A stretch of DNA of 53,902 bases from Clostridiales bacterium (GCA_022791685.1 JAAVZO010000023.1:1-53902); one strand, 5' to 3'; positions 42,825-51,764 are shown, counted from the stretch's first letter. Made by a program: numbers and translations. The notes: a model not told the origin generated them from the sequence alone.

Positions 42825-43757
42825 TTATTGTATGCCCATCTGTCCCATGAGCTTTTTATTGAATTCGACGGCGGTATCATACCCCATCTTCTTCTGACGA
42901 TTGTTCATCGCCGCGATTTCAAGAATCACTGCGAGGTTGCGTCCCGGTTTTACCGGAATGGTAGTTGTTGGAATTTTTATGCCGAGAATCTCTGTAAACT
43001 CAGTCTCGAGTCCAAAGCGATCGTACATTTTGCCCTGAACCCACGGTTCAAGATTGATAATATAGTCTATTTTTTCCGTATTTTTGACCGCACCCATACC
43101 GAAGATCCGGCGCACGTCAACAATTCCGATTCCGCGCAGCTCTACATAGTGGCGGATTATCTCAGGCGCGCTTCCAACGAGCGTTTTCGCGGATACTCGC
43201 TTGATTTCAACTGCATCGTCAGCGATAAGTCGGTGGCCGCGCTTCACGAGCTCGATAGCAGTTTCCGATTTTCCAACACCGGAATCGCCGAGAATCAATA
43301 TTCCCTCACCATACACCTCGACAAGTACGCCGTGACGCGTTATCCGCGGTGCAAGGCTAAGGCTCAGCGACGCGATCAGTGCTGCCATAAATGCGCTCGT
43401 CATTTCGGCGGTGCGCAAGATCGGCACTTCAAAATACTCGCCAAATTCGACAAATTCAGGAAATACTTCCAGCGACGAGGAAAAAACAACCGCAACAGGC
43501 TTAGTTTCAAGGAATCCCATTATCGCCGAACGACGTTCGTCAGCTTCAAGAGATTCGAGATATTTATGTTCAACTTTGCCGATAATTTGTATTCGCTGCG
43601 GTTCAAAATGGTCAAAAAATCCGGCAAGCTGCAATCCGGGACGATTTACATCAGTCAAATGCACCAGAATTTTCTCAGGTGCGTCCGGTAGATAGATCTT
43701 TTCAAGTGCAAATTCATCGATCAGCTTGCTCAGCTCTACAGAGTAAATTTCAGGCAT
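42825..43757 (-). CDS. hprK: HPr kinase/phosphorylase
   Basis: A 310-residue bifunctional enzyme that phosphorylates HPr on Ser46 and removes that phosphate, setting carbon catabolite repression. The Walker A GDSGVGKS is at 157-164, with RHGVLVEVYG before it (His141) and IADDAVEIKR after it; VELRGIGIVDVRRIFG is the HprK signature. The N-terminal ~130 residues form the regulatory domain. First gene of the galactose unit, so sugar signalling and galactose use share a transcript here. Confidence 0.96.
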   Translation of the reverse strand: MPEIYSVELSKLIDEFALEKIYLPDAPEKILVHLTDVNRPGLQLAGFFDHFEPQRIQIIGKVEHKYLESLEADERRSAIMGFLETKPVAVVFSSSLEVFPEFVEFGEYFEVPILRTAEMTSAFMAALIASLSLSLAPRITRHGVLVEVYGEGILILGDSGVGKSETAIELVKRGHRLIADDAVEIKRVSAKTLVGSAPEIIRHYVELRGIGIVDVRRIFGMGAVKNTEKIDYIINLEPWVQGKMYDRFGLETEFTEILGIKIPTTTIPVKPGRNLAVILEIAAMNNRQKKMGYDTAVEFNKKLMGQMGIQ

Positions 43758-43797
43758 ATCCAGAACCCTTTCGTAATTTCACTTTTCTTCATTATAT

Positions 43798-43826
43798 ATT
43801 ATACTACATCCGAATGAGAATTTCAA
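43798..43826 (-). promoter_or_regulatory. Promoter of the hprK-gal unit
   Basis: Minus strand TTGAAA (43826-43821), 17-base spacer, TATAAT (43803-43798). About 40 bases before the hprK start; divergent from the riboswitch promoter. Confidence 0.8.
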
Positions 43827-43928
43827 TCCCTTTTAGCAAAAAAATCTCAATTTCTCAAAAAAATCGGCGGCAATGTCAAAAAGTAGCCGAGAAGAAGCGA
43901 TTATTTGCCTAATCGGCTGCAAAATCTC

Positions 43929-43957
43929 TTGACAAATCGCACGATTTGCGGTATAAT
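43929..43957 (+). promoter_or_regulatory. Consensus promoter of the AICAR transformylase gene
   Basis: TTGACA (43929-43934), 17-base spacer, TATAAT (43952-43957). The spacer holds the inverted repeat CAAATCG-CA-CGATTTG (43933-43948), a possible repressor site. Confidence 0.88.
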
Positions 43958-44048
43958 ATTATTAGATATGTCCGATAATCTCCCGATTAAATTTTGGAAA
44001 TGCTGACTTCATCAACATTTTCAAAAGCTAAAGTTTAGGTTATCGAAC

Positions 44049-44138
44049 AGGTCTATTGTTATACGACTGGCGGGAGAGGAATTGACCTCATGAAGTATGA
44101 CGCGGTGAGCTTTACCGTTTTTGCCGACCGTCTGGGCA
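44049..44138 (+). ncRNA. ZTP riboswitch (pfl motif)
   Basis: The two conserved parts of the pfl/ZTP aptamer are visible: CGACTGGCGGGA at 44064-44075 and GCCGACCGTCTGGGCA at 44123-44138, linked by a small hairpin (CGGT...ACCG, 44102-44117). A pair AGGTC/GACCT (44049-44053 with 44084-44088) closes the first domain. ZTP and ZMP (AICAR) accumulate when 10-formyl-THF is short; binding turns on purine and folate genes. The gene downstream uses ZMP as substrate, the classic target of this RNA. Confidence 0.92.
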
Positions 44139-44167
44139 TTAGTTTTTGTCCGGAAGGTGGGCTTTTT
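44123..44167 (+). terminator. Riboswitch expression-platform terminator
   Basis: GCCGACC..CTGGGCA (44123-44138) pairs with TGTCCGG..GGTGGGC (44147-44162), with two G-U pairs and two mismatches, and TTTTT follows. The left arm is the conserved 3' half of the aptamer, so ligand-bound and terminated states exclude each other: ligand present, gene on. Confidence 0.85.
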
Positions 44168-44214
44168 GTGTACCTTTTACCGGCAGAATTTTCAATATAA
44201 AGGAGAACTGTAAA

Positions 44215-45387
44215 ATGAAGGAACTTGAACTAAAATACGGCTGCAACCCAAATCAAAAGCCAGCGCGTGTTTATATGCAGAACGGCGAGCTTCCGTTCGA
44301 GGTTTTAAACGGCAGACCAGGCTACATCAATCTGCTCGACGCTTTCAACTCGTGGCAGCTCGTTCGTGAACTCCGCGAAGCGACCGGACTTCCAGCAGCA
44401 GCGTCTTTTAAGCACGTGTCGCCCGCAGGTGCAGCCGTCGCAGTGCCGCTCGACGAGACGCTTGAAAAGATGTATTTTGTAGAAGGAATCGAACTTTCGC
44501 CCATTTGTACCGCGTACATCCGTGCGCGCGGCGCTGACAGAATGTCGTCGTACGGCGATTTCGTTGCACTTTCCGATGAATGCGATGAGCAGACCGCGTC
44601 TTTCCTTGCGCGCGAGGTTTCCGACGGAATAATCGCACCGTCGTACAGCGAAAAGGCTCTCGAGATCCTGAAAGGCAAGCGTAAAGGCACGTACTGTGTG
44701 ATAAAAATGGACACGAATTACGTTCCGGACGAGCTCGAAACAAAACAAGTGTTTGGAATCACATTTGAGCAAGGCCGCAACAACTTGAAACTCGACGAGC
44801 ACCTGTTTGACAATATCGTGACAAATAACAAAAATCTGCCCGAATCTGCAAAACGCGACCTGTTAATTTCGATGATTACGCTGAAATATACGCAGTCGAA
44901 CTCGGTATGCTACGCATACGGCGGTCAGGCGATCGGTATTGGCGCTGGTCAGCAGTCGCGCATTCACTGCACACGACTTGCGGGTAACAAGGCTGACGTG
45001 TGGTTCCTGCGCAGCCATCCGAAGGTACTTGCACTTCCCTTCAAGCCCGAACTGCGCCGTCCGGATCGCGACAACACGATCGACGTTTACATCTCGGACG
45101 ACTATCTCGACGTGCTCGGCGAAGGCGCATGGCAGCAGTATTTCACGGTACGCCCGGAACCGCTGACACGCGAAGAAAAGCGTGCATGGCTTGATAAAAT
45201 AACCGGCGTTTCGCTCGGCTCAGACGCGTTCTTCCCATTCGGCGACAACATCGAACGCGCACATCGTTCAGGCGTTTCGTACATTGTCGAAGCTGGCGGC
45301 TCGGTGCGCGACGACAACGTAATTGAAGTTTGCAACAAGTACAACATCACAATGGCAATGTGCGGCGTGCGTCTATTCCACCACTAA
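44215..45387 (+). CDS. Stand-alone AICAR formyltransferase
   Basis: A 390-residue enzyme that formylates AICAR (ZMP) with 10-formyl-THF, the penultimate step of IMP synthesis. It equals only the C-terminal domain of PurH: it starts at LKYGCNPNQKPA and has the catalytic Lys66-His67 (SFKHVSPAGAA), SNSVCYAYGGQAIGIGAGQQSRIHCT and GSDAFFPFGDNIERA. The IMP cyclohydrolase domain is absent, so that activity must be encoded elsewhere. AAAGGAG is ten bases before ATG 44215; an upstream in-frame frame to 44146 lies inside the terminator and is not used. Confidence 0.95.
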   Translation: MKELELKYGCNPNQKPARVYMQNGELPFEVLNGRPGYINLLDAFNSWQLVRELREATGLPAAASFKHVSPAGAAVAVPLDETLEKMYFVEGIELSPICTAYIRARGADRMSSYGDFVALSDECDEQTASFLAREVSDGIIAPSYSEKALEILKGKRKGTYCVIKMDTNYVPDELETKQVFGITFEQGRNNLKLDEHLFDNIVTNNKNLPESAKRDLLISMITLKYTQSNSVCYAYGGQAIGIGAGQQSRIHCTRLAGNKADVWFLRSHPKVLALPFKPELRRPDRDNTIDVYISDDYLDVLGEGAWQQYFTVRPEPLTREEKRAWLDKITGVSLGSDAFFPFGDNIERAHRSGVSYIVEAGGSVRDDNVIEVCNKYNITMAMCGVRLFHH

Positions 45388-45422
45388 GCAATATTGCGCA
45401 TTGTCGCTAAATATTATTTACA

Positions 45423-45450
45423 AGAGGAGTCTCTAATTTGAGGCTCCTCT
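45423..45450. terminator. Bidirectional terminator
   Basis: AGAGGAGTCTC (45423-45433) pairs with GAGGCTCCTCT (45440-45450) with one G-U pair; loop TAATTT; TTATGTTT follows on the plus strand. Serves the AICAR transformylase gene and the converging small gene. Confidence 0.85.
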
Positions 45451-45825
45451 TTATGTTTGCGTCTGATTCCGTGCCCCAGCGTCCCATATCGCATCGCCTA
45501 TGCGAACGTCTGTGCGCAGCAACGGACGTTCCTCTTCGGCAGCTCGCAAAATTCTGAGAAGCGTATCGACTCCCGCCGGATAAAACGAATATACGTTTTC
45601 AAGTCCCGATATCCGCACTCTCACTGGCACAAATCCGGACGTTACAGCGGCGATCTGTTCGCATAAACCGCGCCAAATGTTCGTGCTGCCCGACGCTAAA
45701 AGTGTCATTTTTAGACCGAAAGATAGTATCAGTACCCTAAAAAAACCTATTTTAGTATTGCATTTTGTGAAATCAGCTATGTACACACGCATTGTTTGTC
45801 CCCATGTTCGAGTTGTAGCAGTCAT
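45451..45825 (-). CDS. Small orphan protein
   Basis: A 124-residue protein that I do not recognise. It starts TATTRTWGQTMRVYIADF after the Met and contains a moderately hydrophobic stretch (FFRVLILSFGLKMTLLASG, about 29-47) followed by VRISGLENVYSFYPAGVDTLLRILRAAEEE. No signal peptide, no metal motif. Reasons to accept it: GGAGGACAAA directly before ATG 45825, a perfect promoter, and a terminator at its end. A frameshift within it cannot be excluded. Confidence 0.65.
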   Translation of the reverse strand: MTATTRTWGQTMRVYIADFTKCNTKIGFFRVLILSFGLKMTLLASGSTNIWRGLCEQIAAVTSGFVPVRVRISGLENVYSFYPAGVDTLLRILRAAEEERPLLRTDVRIGDAIWDAGARNQTQT

Positions 45826-45872
45826 TTTGTCCTCCACATTCAATATCGTTTAGAATGATTGTTCTTGCGTAT

Positions 45873-45901
45873 ATTATAGCACAACCGTTCGCATTTGTCA
45901 A
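45873..45901 (-). promoter_or_regulatory. Consensus promoter of the small orphan gene
   Basis: Minus strand TTGACA (45901-45896), 17-base spacer ending TGc, TATAAT (45878-45873). The leader to ATG 45825 is about 40 bases. Confidence 0.88.
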
Positions 45902-46103
45902 TAGATTTTTCGATTTTTATTTCGAATATTTTTTAATTCGACAAATATGGCATTATCACTAAAAATATCAGCAAAATTTTTACATATGAATTGCACGATT
46001 TGATAATACTAATTCGTTAAAATTCATAAGGCATTCATTTATTTGTGTTACAATTGTATTAGACATAAATAAGTCTGAATTTTTAGCGAACGGATGTGAT
46101 ATT

Positions 46104-48368
46104 TTGGGAGAATTTTTACTTAATGCACGCGACAATTTGAAAATTGCCTTCAAAAGCGTGAGATTTAATTGGAAACAGTACTCCAGCTTTTTTGCGGCAC
46201 TATTCCTGATTCAATGCTTCTTTGGAATGCTGACGATTTCCAGTGACCTCAACACCGCTATTACTGAGGATATCATCTTCGATGAATATGACTATGACAT
46301 TGTGCTGCTTGATCTCAGTTATTCGCAAACTGTATTTTTACAAAATGACGAAATTCGAGTTTTTGCAAGTGATCACATTTACAACATCGTTCGAATCGTC
46401 GATCATTATCACGCTGCTGATTCGTCAACCACTTATGACGTTTACATCGACTTCATCGGTCCGAATATGGAAACCGACTTCAAAATGTTCCGTAAACGCT
46501 ACATTCCCTACCTTCAGCAAGGTATGTCTTCCGGTCAAACTATCAAGTACAATTATTCTGAAATTTACAAGCTTACGTCATACAAGCTTGGTAATCTTGT
46601 CAGTTATGTTGCGTTCGCAGCTATAATGACGGTCGTTTCAATTCTACTTATTACGTCAATTTATCGAATTCGTGTCAACCATTACAAATTTCAATATGGA
46701 ATTTATATGGCGTTTGGGGCAGATTTTCGACAGCTGTGCAAGACATCGTTTTGGGAAATGATGGTAGTATCGCTGATAACCTTCATCCCATCGCAGGCAT
46801 TTTCGACGTTTATTATATGGCTGATTTACCGCGGTGAAGACTTCGAATTCGGATATGACCCGTTTGCGTTGTTAAAAGTCTTCATTATAAATATAATAAT
46901 CGTTCTGGTGTCGGTTTGCTTCCCGATGTGGCGTGTATCGCGCAACGATGTCACAAATCTTATAGTGACTGAGGATAATTCCAATCTCGTCGTATCTCCG
47001 CGCCGATCATTCAATTTCTTCAAGCTCGACTTTCCACGCAAATATGAGTTGGCATCAATGTGGCGTTTTAGGAGATATTTGTCAGTAATGGTTCTAACTG
47101 CCGTCGGATTTTCAGCCGTTTTCGTCAGCGGATTTTATGTTTCCGATCTGTACGCCTACTGCCGCGACTTCAGTCAGCCGCAATTTGTTGCCACTTTAGC
47201 GACAAATTCAACTTATGACGATGAATTGATTGGTGATATCGCACAAATTGACGGAATATCTCAAATTGCCGCATACGCAGAAGCCGACGCGCTGAGTTAT
47301 CGTTCACACATTTTGATCGAGTCTGGCTCAGTGCTCCCCAGTGCGAACATGGTCAGTGCTGACGACGGATTCCGTGCGACGAGCGATATCAACTGTATTT
47401 TAGCCGATAAATCACTCATTGACGCACTTACGAGTGATCTTTGGAATTATAAAATAACCGGCGATCCATATGAAATATTGTCAGATGATACGGCTGTTAT
47501 TGTTACTAATTACATAGGTAATAAAAAGGTGTGCAATTATAAGCTTGGTGACACGGTAAAAATTGGTATATTTACCGGGCAAAAGCGTGCGATTGACCAA
47601 AACCTGACTGGAAGTAACCGTTTGCGTCAGGAGCTCGCATACTATAATATGGATTATGTGGAGCTGAAGGTGTGCGCGATAATTGACGGGATGAGCACTC
47701 TCGACGGTGCGCCGGTGTACTTGCCAAAGTCAGTTTATCGTCAATTTGTACATGATGATAGCGCAGAAGTGCAGACAATTGATATATATGTAGATTATTC
47801 GGCAGAGTTAGCAAAGGTAAAGCAGACTTTCGATGATATACGCGCGTATACGTCACTTTACAATGGACGAATATCTATCGTCGATAATCACACCTCTTCT
47901 AATTATAAAATTACGAAATCTATGAACTACTACGCGCTGATCATAGCTATTTCGTTCCTCGTTTTGGCTATATCGCCGCTCATATGGTTCTTCTCACAGA
48001 CGTTATTTGTGAAAAAGCGAGAAAAGGAATTTTCAGTGCTCATCTGGCTTGGAACTATCAAAGCAGACATAAAACGCCTTTCGCGTCAAAACGGTTTGAT
48101 TCTTGCCGGCGTGTCTGTTGCGGTTTGTTCCCTGTTGAGCTGGGGCGTAATTTCGCTGATCCAACTCGCCGTCACACGAATCCCACCAGCGTTATACGGA
48201 GGAATTCATTCATATTACTACGGCGTTAGAATTCCAATTATTGCGATGGCGGTATCTGTAATTCTGTCGATTTTGTGTGGATATTTCTCATCAATGCTCC
48301 CGCTATCTGGATTTTTAAAGCGCTTTGCCGAAACCGAAAATAATCGTGAATATGCAGGTGAGGAATAA
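46104..48368 (+). CDS. ABC transporter permease (FtsX type)
   Basis: A 754-residue permease with two FtsX-like units: a first helix (about 24-46), three helices around 165-290, then a helix near 325-350, a large extracellular domain (350-610) and three helices near 615-745. This is the MacB/LolE-like plan of lipoprotein or peptide exporters and of antimicrobial-peptide resistance pumps. The start is a TTG at 46104 (LGEFLLNARDNLKIAFKS), with a weak GGATGTGAT ribosome binding site; no in-frame ATG lies before the first helix. The ATPase gene follows by 33 bases. Confidence 0.87.
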   Translation: MGEFLLNARDNLKIAFKSVRFNWKQYSSFFAALFLIQCFFGMLTISSDLNTAITEDIIFDEYDYDIVLLDLSYSQTVFLQNDEIRVFASDHIYNIVRIVDHYHAADSSTTYDVYIDFIGPNMETDFKMFRKRYIPYLQQGMSSGQTIKYNYSEIYKLTSYKLGNLVSYVAFAAIMTVVSILLITSIYRIRVNHYKFQYGIYMAFGADFRQLCKTSFWEMMVVSLITFIPSQAFSTFIIWLIYRGEDFEFGYDPFALLKVFIINIIIVLVSVCFPMWRVSRNDVTNLIVTEDNSNLVVSPRRSFNFFKLDFPRKYELASMWRFRRYLSVMVLTAVGFSAVFVSGFYVSDLYAYCRDFSQPQFVATLATNSTYDDELIGDIAQIDGISQIAAYAEADALSYRSHILIESGSVLPSANMVSADDGFRATSDINCILADKSLIDALTSDLWNYKITGDPYEILSDDTAVIVTNYIGNKKVCNYKLGDTVKIGIFTGQKRAIDQNLTGSNRLRQELAYYNMDYVELKVCAIIDGMSTLDGAPVYLPKSVYRQFVHDDSAEVQTIDIYVDYSAELAKVKQTFDDIRAYTSLYNGRISIVDNHTSSNYKITKSMNYYALIIAISFLVLAISPLIWFFSQTLFVKKREKEFSVLIWLGTIKADIKRLSRQNGLILAGVSVAVCSLLSWGVISLIQLAVTRIPPALYGGIHSYYYGVRIPIIAMAVSVILSILCGYFSSMLPLSGFLKRFAETENNREYAGEE

Positions 48369-48401
48369 TAACTAATTTTAGTTTAGAAAGGATATAGTAA
48401 T

Positions 48402-49118
48402 ATGGGTGTTATTTTAAGTTGTGAGTCGGTCATCAAGCAATACCGACAATATGATACAATTGTAACCGCCGTAAATCGTGCTAATTTTACAGTCAAAGAT
48501 AAGGAATTTGTTGCGATAATAGGCGCCTCAGGTTCGGGAAAATCAACACTTCTGCAAATTTGTGCCGGTCTCGATACGCCTAATTCAGGTCATGTTTTCA
48601 TCCGCGGTCACGATATTACTGAAATGCAGCCGGATGATTTGAGCCGATTCCGTGGAAGTTATACCGGCTTTATTTTTCAGAAGCATAATCTTATTCCACA
48701 ATTTACTGCGCTGGAAAATATACTTATTCCGACAGTTATGTGCAATAAACCGGAATATAGCTACGAGGAAAATCTAAAAAAGTTAATAGAAACTTTACGA
48801 ATAGGCGATCGTCTTCACCACCTTCCAAGCGAGCTGTCCGGCGGTCAACAGCAGCGTGTCGCAATAGCCCGCGCGTTGATAAACCGTCCGTCGGTTGTAT
48901 TTGCCGACGAACCTACCGGTAATCTTGACCGCACAAACGCCGATGAAGTGCTGTCGCTACTGCTCAAAACAAAGGAGCTGCTCGGCATTACGATAATTAT
49001 GGTCACGCACGACCTATCGATCGCTGCACACGCCGACCGCGTTTATGTCATGGAAAATGGAGTCCTCGAACCACTGAACGGCTACGTCAAAGGCGAGCCT
49101 ATTGTCTGGCAAAGATAA
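48402..49118 (+). CDS. ABC transporter ATP-binding protein (MacB/LolD type)
   Basis: A 238-residue ATPase. Walker A GASGSGKST (41-49), Q-loop FIFQKHNLIPQFTALENI, signature LSGGQQQR, Walker B VVFADEPTGNLD and switch MVTHD. The sequence NLIPQFTALENI is typical of the FtsX-partner group. It drives the permease upstream; substrate unknown, and no two-component system is adjacent. Confidence 0.95.
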   Translation: MGVILSCESVIKQYRQYDTIVTAVNRANFTVKDKEFVAIIGASGSGKSTLLQICAGLDTPNSGHVFIRGHDITEMQPDDLSRFRGSYTGFIFQKHNLIPQFTALENILIPTVMCNKPEYSYEENLKKLIETLRIGDRLHHLPSELSGGQQQRVAIARALINRPSVVFADEPTGNLDRTNADEVLSLLLKTKELLGITIIMVTHDLSIAAHADRVYVMENGVLEPLNGYVKGEPIVWQR

Positions 49119-49124
49119 ATTTAA

Positions 49125-49153
49125 GCAGGGTGTCTTTTCAAAAGACACCCTGC
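49125..49153. terminator. Bidirectional terminator
   Basis: GCAGGGTGTCT (49125-49135) pairs with AGACACCCTGC (49143-49153), extendable through TTT/AAA; lies between the convergent ABC and birA genes. Confidence 0.88.
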
Positions 49154-49160
49154 CATTTAC

Positions 49161-50198
49161 TTATAATCTCAAAGAAACCTCGCCGGATGATAAGTATTCT
49201 TCGTAATTATTGTCGATTTTTTTTACTATAAGTCGAAATTCTTCGTCTATTCCAACCACAATTGCGTCATAGCTATCCGTTCCGCGGATTACTTCTACCC
49301 GCTTCCCAGTCAGAAAACTTCGTGAACGATAGTCATCGAGGAACAAACCTTTGTCAAGCGTTGGATATAGCTTGTAAAATTCATTCACAACTTCGGCTGC
49401 TAAACGATTGAAAACGTCATTTGGTATTGTCGTTTTGCACAAATCAGATTCTATGTCCGCTGCAAATATTGCACCTGCACGATTTTTTATTTCCTCGGGA
49501 AATCCACCCTCGGGTTCTACTACGTTAAGCCCAATTCCAAGTACTGCATATTCCAGCCGTGAGGTTTCGAGGTCAAGCTGTGCTTCCGTCAATATTCCGC
49601 AGACCTTTCGTCCGGAAATATATACATCATTCACCCATTTTAATTGTGCAGGTTCGACTGATTCATCAAAAAATTCTGTACGAAGTTTATCTATTGCGCG
49701 CGATACGGCTACCGCCGCCGCTGTCGTTATAAGCACCGAGTCGGAAGCCTCACGCTCCGGATGAAGCAGCAACGACATATACAGTCCGCTGCCTTCGGGC
49801 GAAAAGAAGCTGCGCCCAAGCCGTCCGCGTCCCGATGTCTGTGCCGCAGCTACTATGAGTGTATCATTATGCTCAGTATTTGCAAGTTCACGAGCTATTT
49901 TATTGGTAGAATCTACCATCCAGTGTACATCGATACGTTTTATTGTGTCCGGCTGTGACAAATAAGCACGTATTCTATCTGCCGATAACAGTCGACTCAT
50001 GCAATTCGCGTCAGTGCCCATCAGTCGATAGCCTTGATTTCGGACGGCATCGATAGAAATTCCTTCAGATGTCAGCTCACGTATCGCTTTCCAAACAGCT
50101 GCCCGCGTGACTCCGAGCGATTCCGCAATATCTTCACCTGATATAAACTCGCCAACATTGACTTCAAGGCGTGCGAGCACTGCCTGTTTTGTGTTCAT
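49161..50198 (-). CDS. birA: Biotin protein ligase / biotin repressor
   Basis: A 345-residue two-domain BirA. Residues 1-58 are a winged helix (GEFISGEDIAESLGVTRAAVWKAIRELTSEG), so it probably represses biotin genes as well as attaching biotin to carboxylases. The ligase has VDSTNKIARELA, the biotinyl-AMP loop GRGRLGRS (123-130), GLYMSLLLHP and KWVNDVYISGRKVCGILTEA. The C-terminal SH3-like domain is present. ATG 50198 follows AAGGAA; an in-frame TTG at 50219 is less likely. No biotin operator or bio gene is in the window. Confidence 0.95.
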   Translation of the reverse strand: MNTKQAVLARLEVNVGEFISGEDIAESLGVTRAAVWKAIRELTSEGISIDAVRNQGYRLMGTDANCMSRLLSADRIRAYLSQPDTIKRIDVHWMVDSTNKIARELANTEHNDTLIVAAAQTSGRGRLGRSFFSPEGSGLYMSLLLHPEREASDSVLITTAAAVAVSRAIDKLRTEFFDESVEPAQLKWVNDVYISGRKVCGILTEAQLDLETSRLEYAVLGIGLNVVEPEGGFPEEIKNRAGAIFAADIESDLCKTTIPNDVFNRLAAEVVNEFYKLYPTLDKGLFLDDYRSRSFLTGKRVEVIRGTDSYDAIVVGIDEEFRLIVKKIDNNYEEYLSSGEVSLRL

Positions 50199-50240
50199 AT
50201 GCCATTTCCTTCCATACAACTTAACATATTGTCAACTTGA

Positions 50241-50270
50241 ACAAATACGCCCGATATCGGGCGTATTTGT
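50241..50270 (-). terminator. Palindromic terminator of the serine hydrolase gene
   Basis: A perfect 30-base palindrome (half: ACAAATACGCCCGAT), which would fold as a 12-13 bp stem with a tiny loop, three bases after the serine hydrolase stop. The T-rich tail is weak (TTTGTTCAAG). Confidence 0.75.
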
Positions 50271-50273
50271 TTC

Positions 50274-51764
50274 TTATTTGTAAAAATTATTGTGCAAAAC
50301 ATTAATCTTTTTGACGATCTCACGAAGATATAAATTTACTTCATCTCCGCCGATGTCAAGATCGCTGAATACCGCGAGCACGTATGGCTTGTCTCCAAGC
50401 ACGATTGCTGCGTCATGGTAGGAATCCTTATCCCATCCATATTTATGCAGCGCCTTTTTCGGCGAGACTCCGAACGGAATAATTACCGTGTGGTTGCCTT
50501 TCTGCATTGATTCAGCCATTATTTTTCCGTATTTTTCATCGGTTTCAACAAAATTTGCTATTGCTTTGAACAATTTGCCCGCATCGTTCGCGGTCATAGA
50601 GTTGCCGCCTTTAAGTATCGATTTTGCACCGACTCGACGTGCGAGCGCATACATCGTATCGTAACCGAATCGCAGGCGCAGCTGATTATACGCCACGTTG
50701 TCGCTGTATTCGAGCGTATATTTGATGAAATCAAGGTAGCTGAACTCTGTTCCGTCCTCCATCTCCTGTATTTTTCCCGAACCCGCCTTGTACATCGTCG
50801 CACGTTTGTACGTGACGACCTCCGAAAGGTCGTATTTCGGGTCGGAGTACTCGATAAGCTCGGTCTCTGGGATGCCGTCGTCGTCCGTATCTACCAACTC
50901 CGGCTGCTTCCCTTCGGTGCGCAGGTCAGCGATGTATTTCTGCTCATCCGCCGAAATCACCTCGAGCACCGACAAAATGTACGGCGCTTTTATGACACTC
51001 GCCGCGTCGTATATGTGGTCGTCGTTGTATCCAAGGTGGTATCCGGTCGCGAGGTCCTCATAATATACGCTGACATTTGGGTAGTATACATCATCACGAG
51101 CGAGAATATCGGCACGTATTTGTGCAATTTCATCATTTGTCAGTTCGAATTTTTCACCGCTCGAAGTTTTTGTCTCCTCAAATTCACTGCGAAGTTGTTC
51201 TATTTTCTCATTGACGAGTTCAGACACGAGCACCCATTTATAGTTTATGGTCTCGTTTCCTTTGTTATCGATAGATGTAGAATCCACCATACGCACGTAT
51301 GGGCACTTCGTTTCGATGTACTCGACAAGCTCGTCAATGAGGCGTGCCTGCTCGCGAACGTCGATCGTGTATACGGTTTCGTAGCGTGCGATGTCAGCTT
51401 CGAGCTGTGCGATTTCGGCGTTTTTCACATCTATCTGACGATTTAGCTCCGAAATTTTGTCAGAATATGCTGAATCGGAGTTTGCAATTTCCTGTTCGAG
51501 CTTTTTTATTTTCGCCCAAAGCAATTCAACTTCAGCTTCGAGTTCCGCCTTGGTCATTTCAAGCGCCGATTTTGTGCTTTCGAGCGAATCAATAGTTTGT
51601 TCTTTTTTCTCGCCTTCATTGCGCAGGTCGTCTACCTTATCGCCGAGCGATCCAATTTTACTTTCGTTATTTTTGCCGGATATTACTATATATATCCCTG
51701 CACCTATCAGCGCTATCAACAAAATTGCCAGCGATATGTAAATTACTGCAAGCTTGTTCTTCAT
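50274..51764 (-). CDS. Membrane-anchored class A beta-lactamase-fold serine hydrolase
   Basis: A 496-residue protein: one N-terminal membrane helix (5-28), a long coiled coil (about 35-130), then a class A beta-lactamase-like domain from ~225. Motifs: S256-V-I-K (SxxK), S354-D-N (SDN) and a KYG triad (HKYGWD). A clear Glu166-type EPELN motif is missing, so true beta-lactamase activity is doubtful; a role in peptidoglycan (carboxypeptidase or binding protein) is more likely. Inside the domain is a Ca-loop-like insertion DTDDDGIPE (292-300). Its start overlaps the stop of the amidohydrolase gene (ATGA). Confidence 0.88.
   Translation of the reverse strand: MKNKLAVIYISLAILLIALIGAGIYIVISGKNNESKIGSLGDKVDDLRNEGEKKEQTIDSLESTKSALEMTKAELEAEVELLWAKIKKLEQEIANSDSAYSDKISELNRQIDVKNAEIAQLEADIARYETVYTIDVREQARLIDELVEYIETKCPYVRMVDSTSIDNKGNETINYKWVLVSELVNEKIEQLRSEFEETKTSSGEKFELTNDEIAQIRADILARDDVYYPNVSVYYEDLATGYHLGYNDDHIYDAASVIKAPYILSVLEVISADEQKYIADLRTEGKQPELVDTDDDGIPETELIEYSDPKYDLSEVVTYKRATMYKAGSGKIQEMEDGTEFSYLDFIKYTLEYSDNVAYNQLRLRFGYDTMYALARRVGAKSILKGGNSMTANDAGKLFKAIANFVETDEKYGKIMAESMQKGNHTVIIPFGVSPKKALHKYGWDKDSYHDAAIVLGDKPYVLAVFSDLDIGGDEVNLYLREIVKKINVLHNNFYK

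Noticed and set aside
50274-51764. Calling the serine hydrolase an antibiotic-resistance beta-lactamase
   Set aside because: Only SxxK, SDN and KxG motifs can be seen; a Glu166-type motif is missing and the long coiled coil is not a feature of resistance enzymes.
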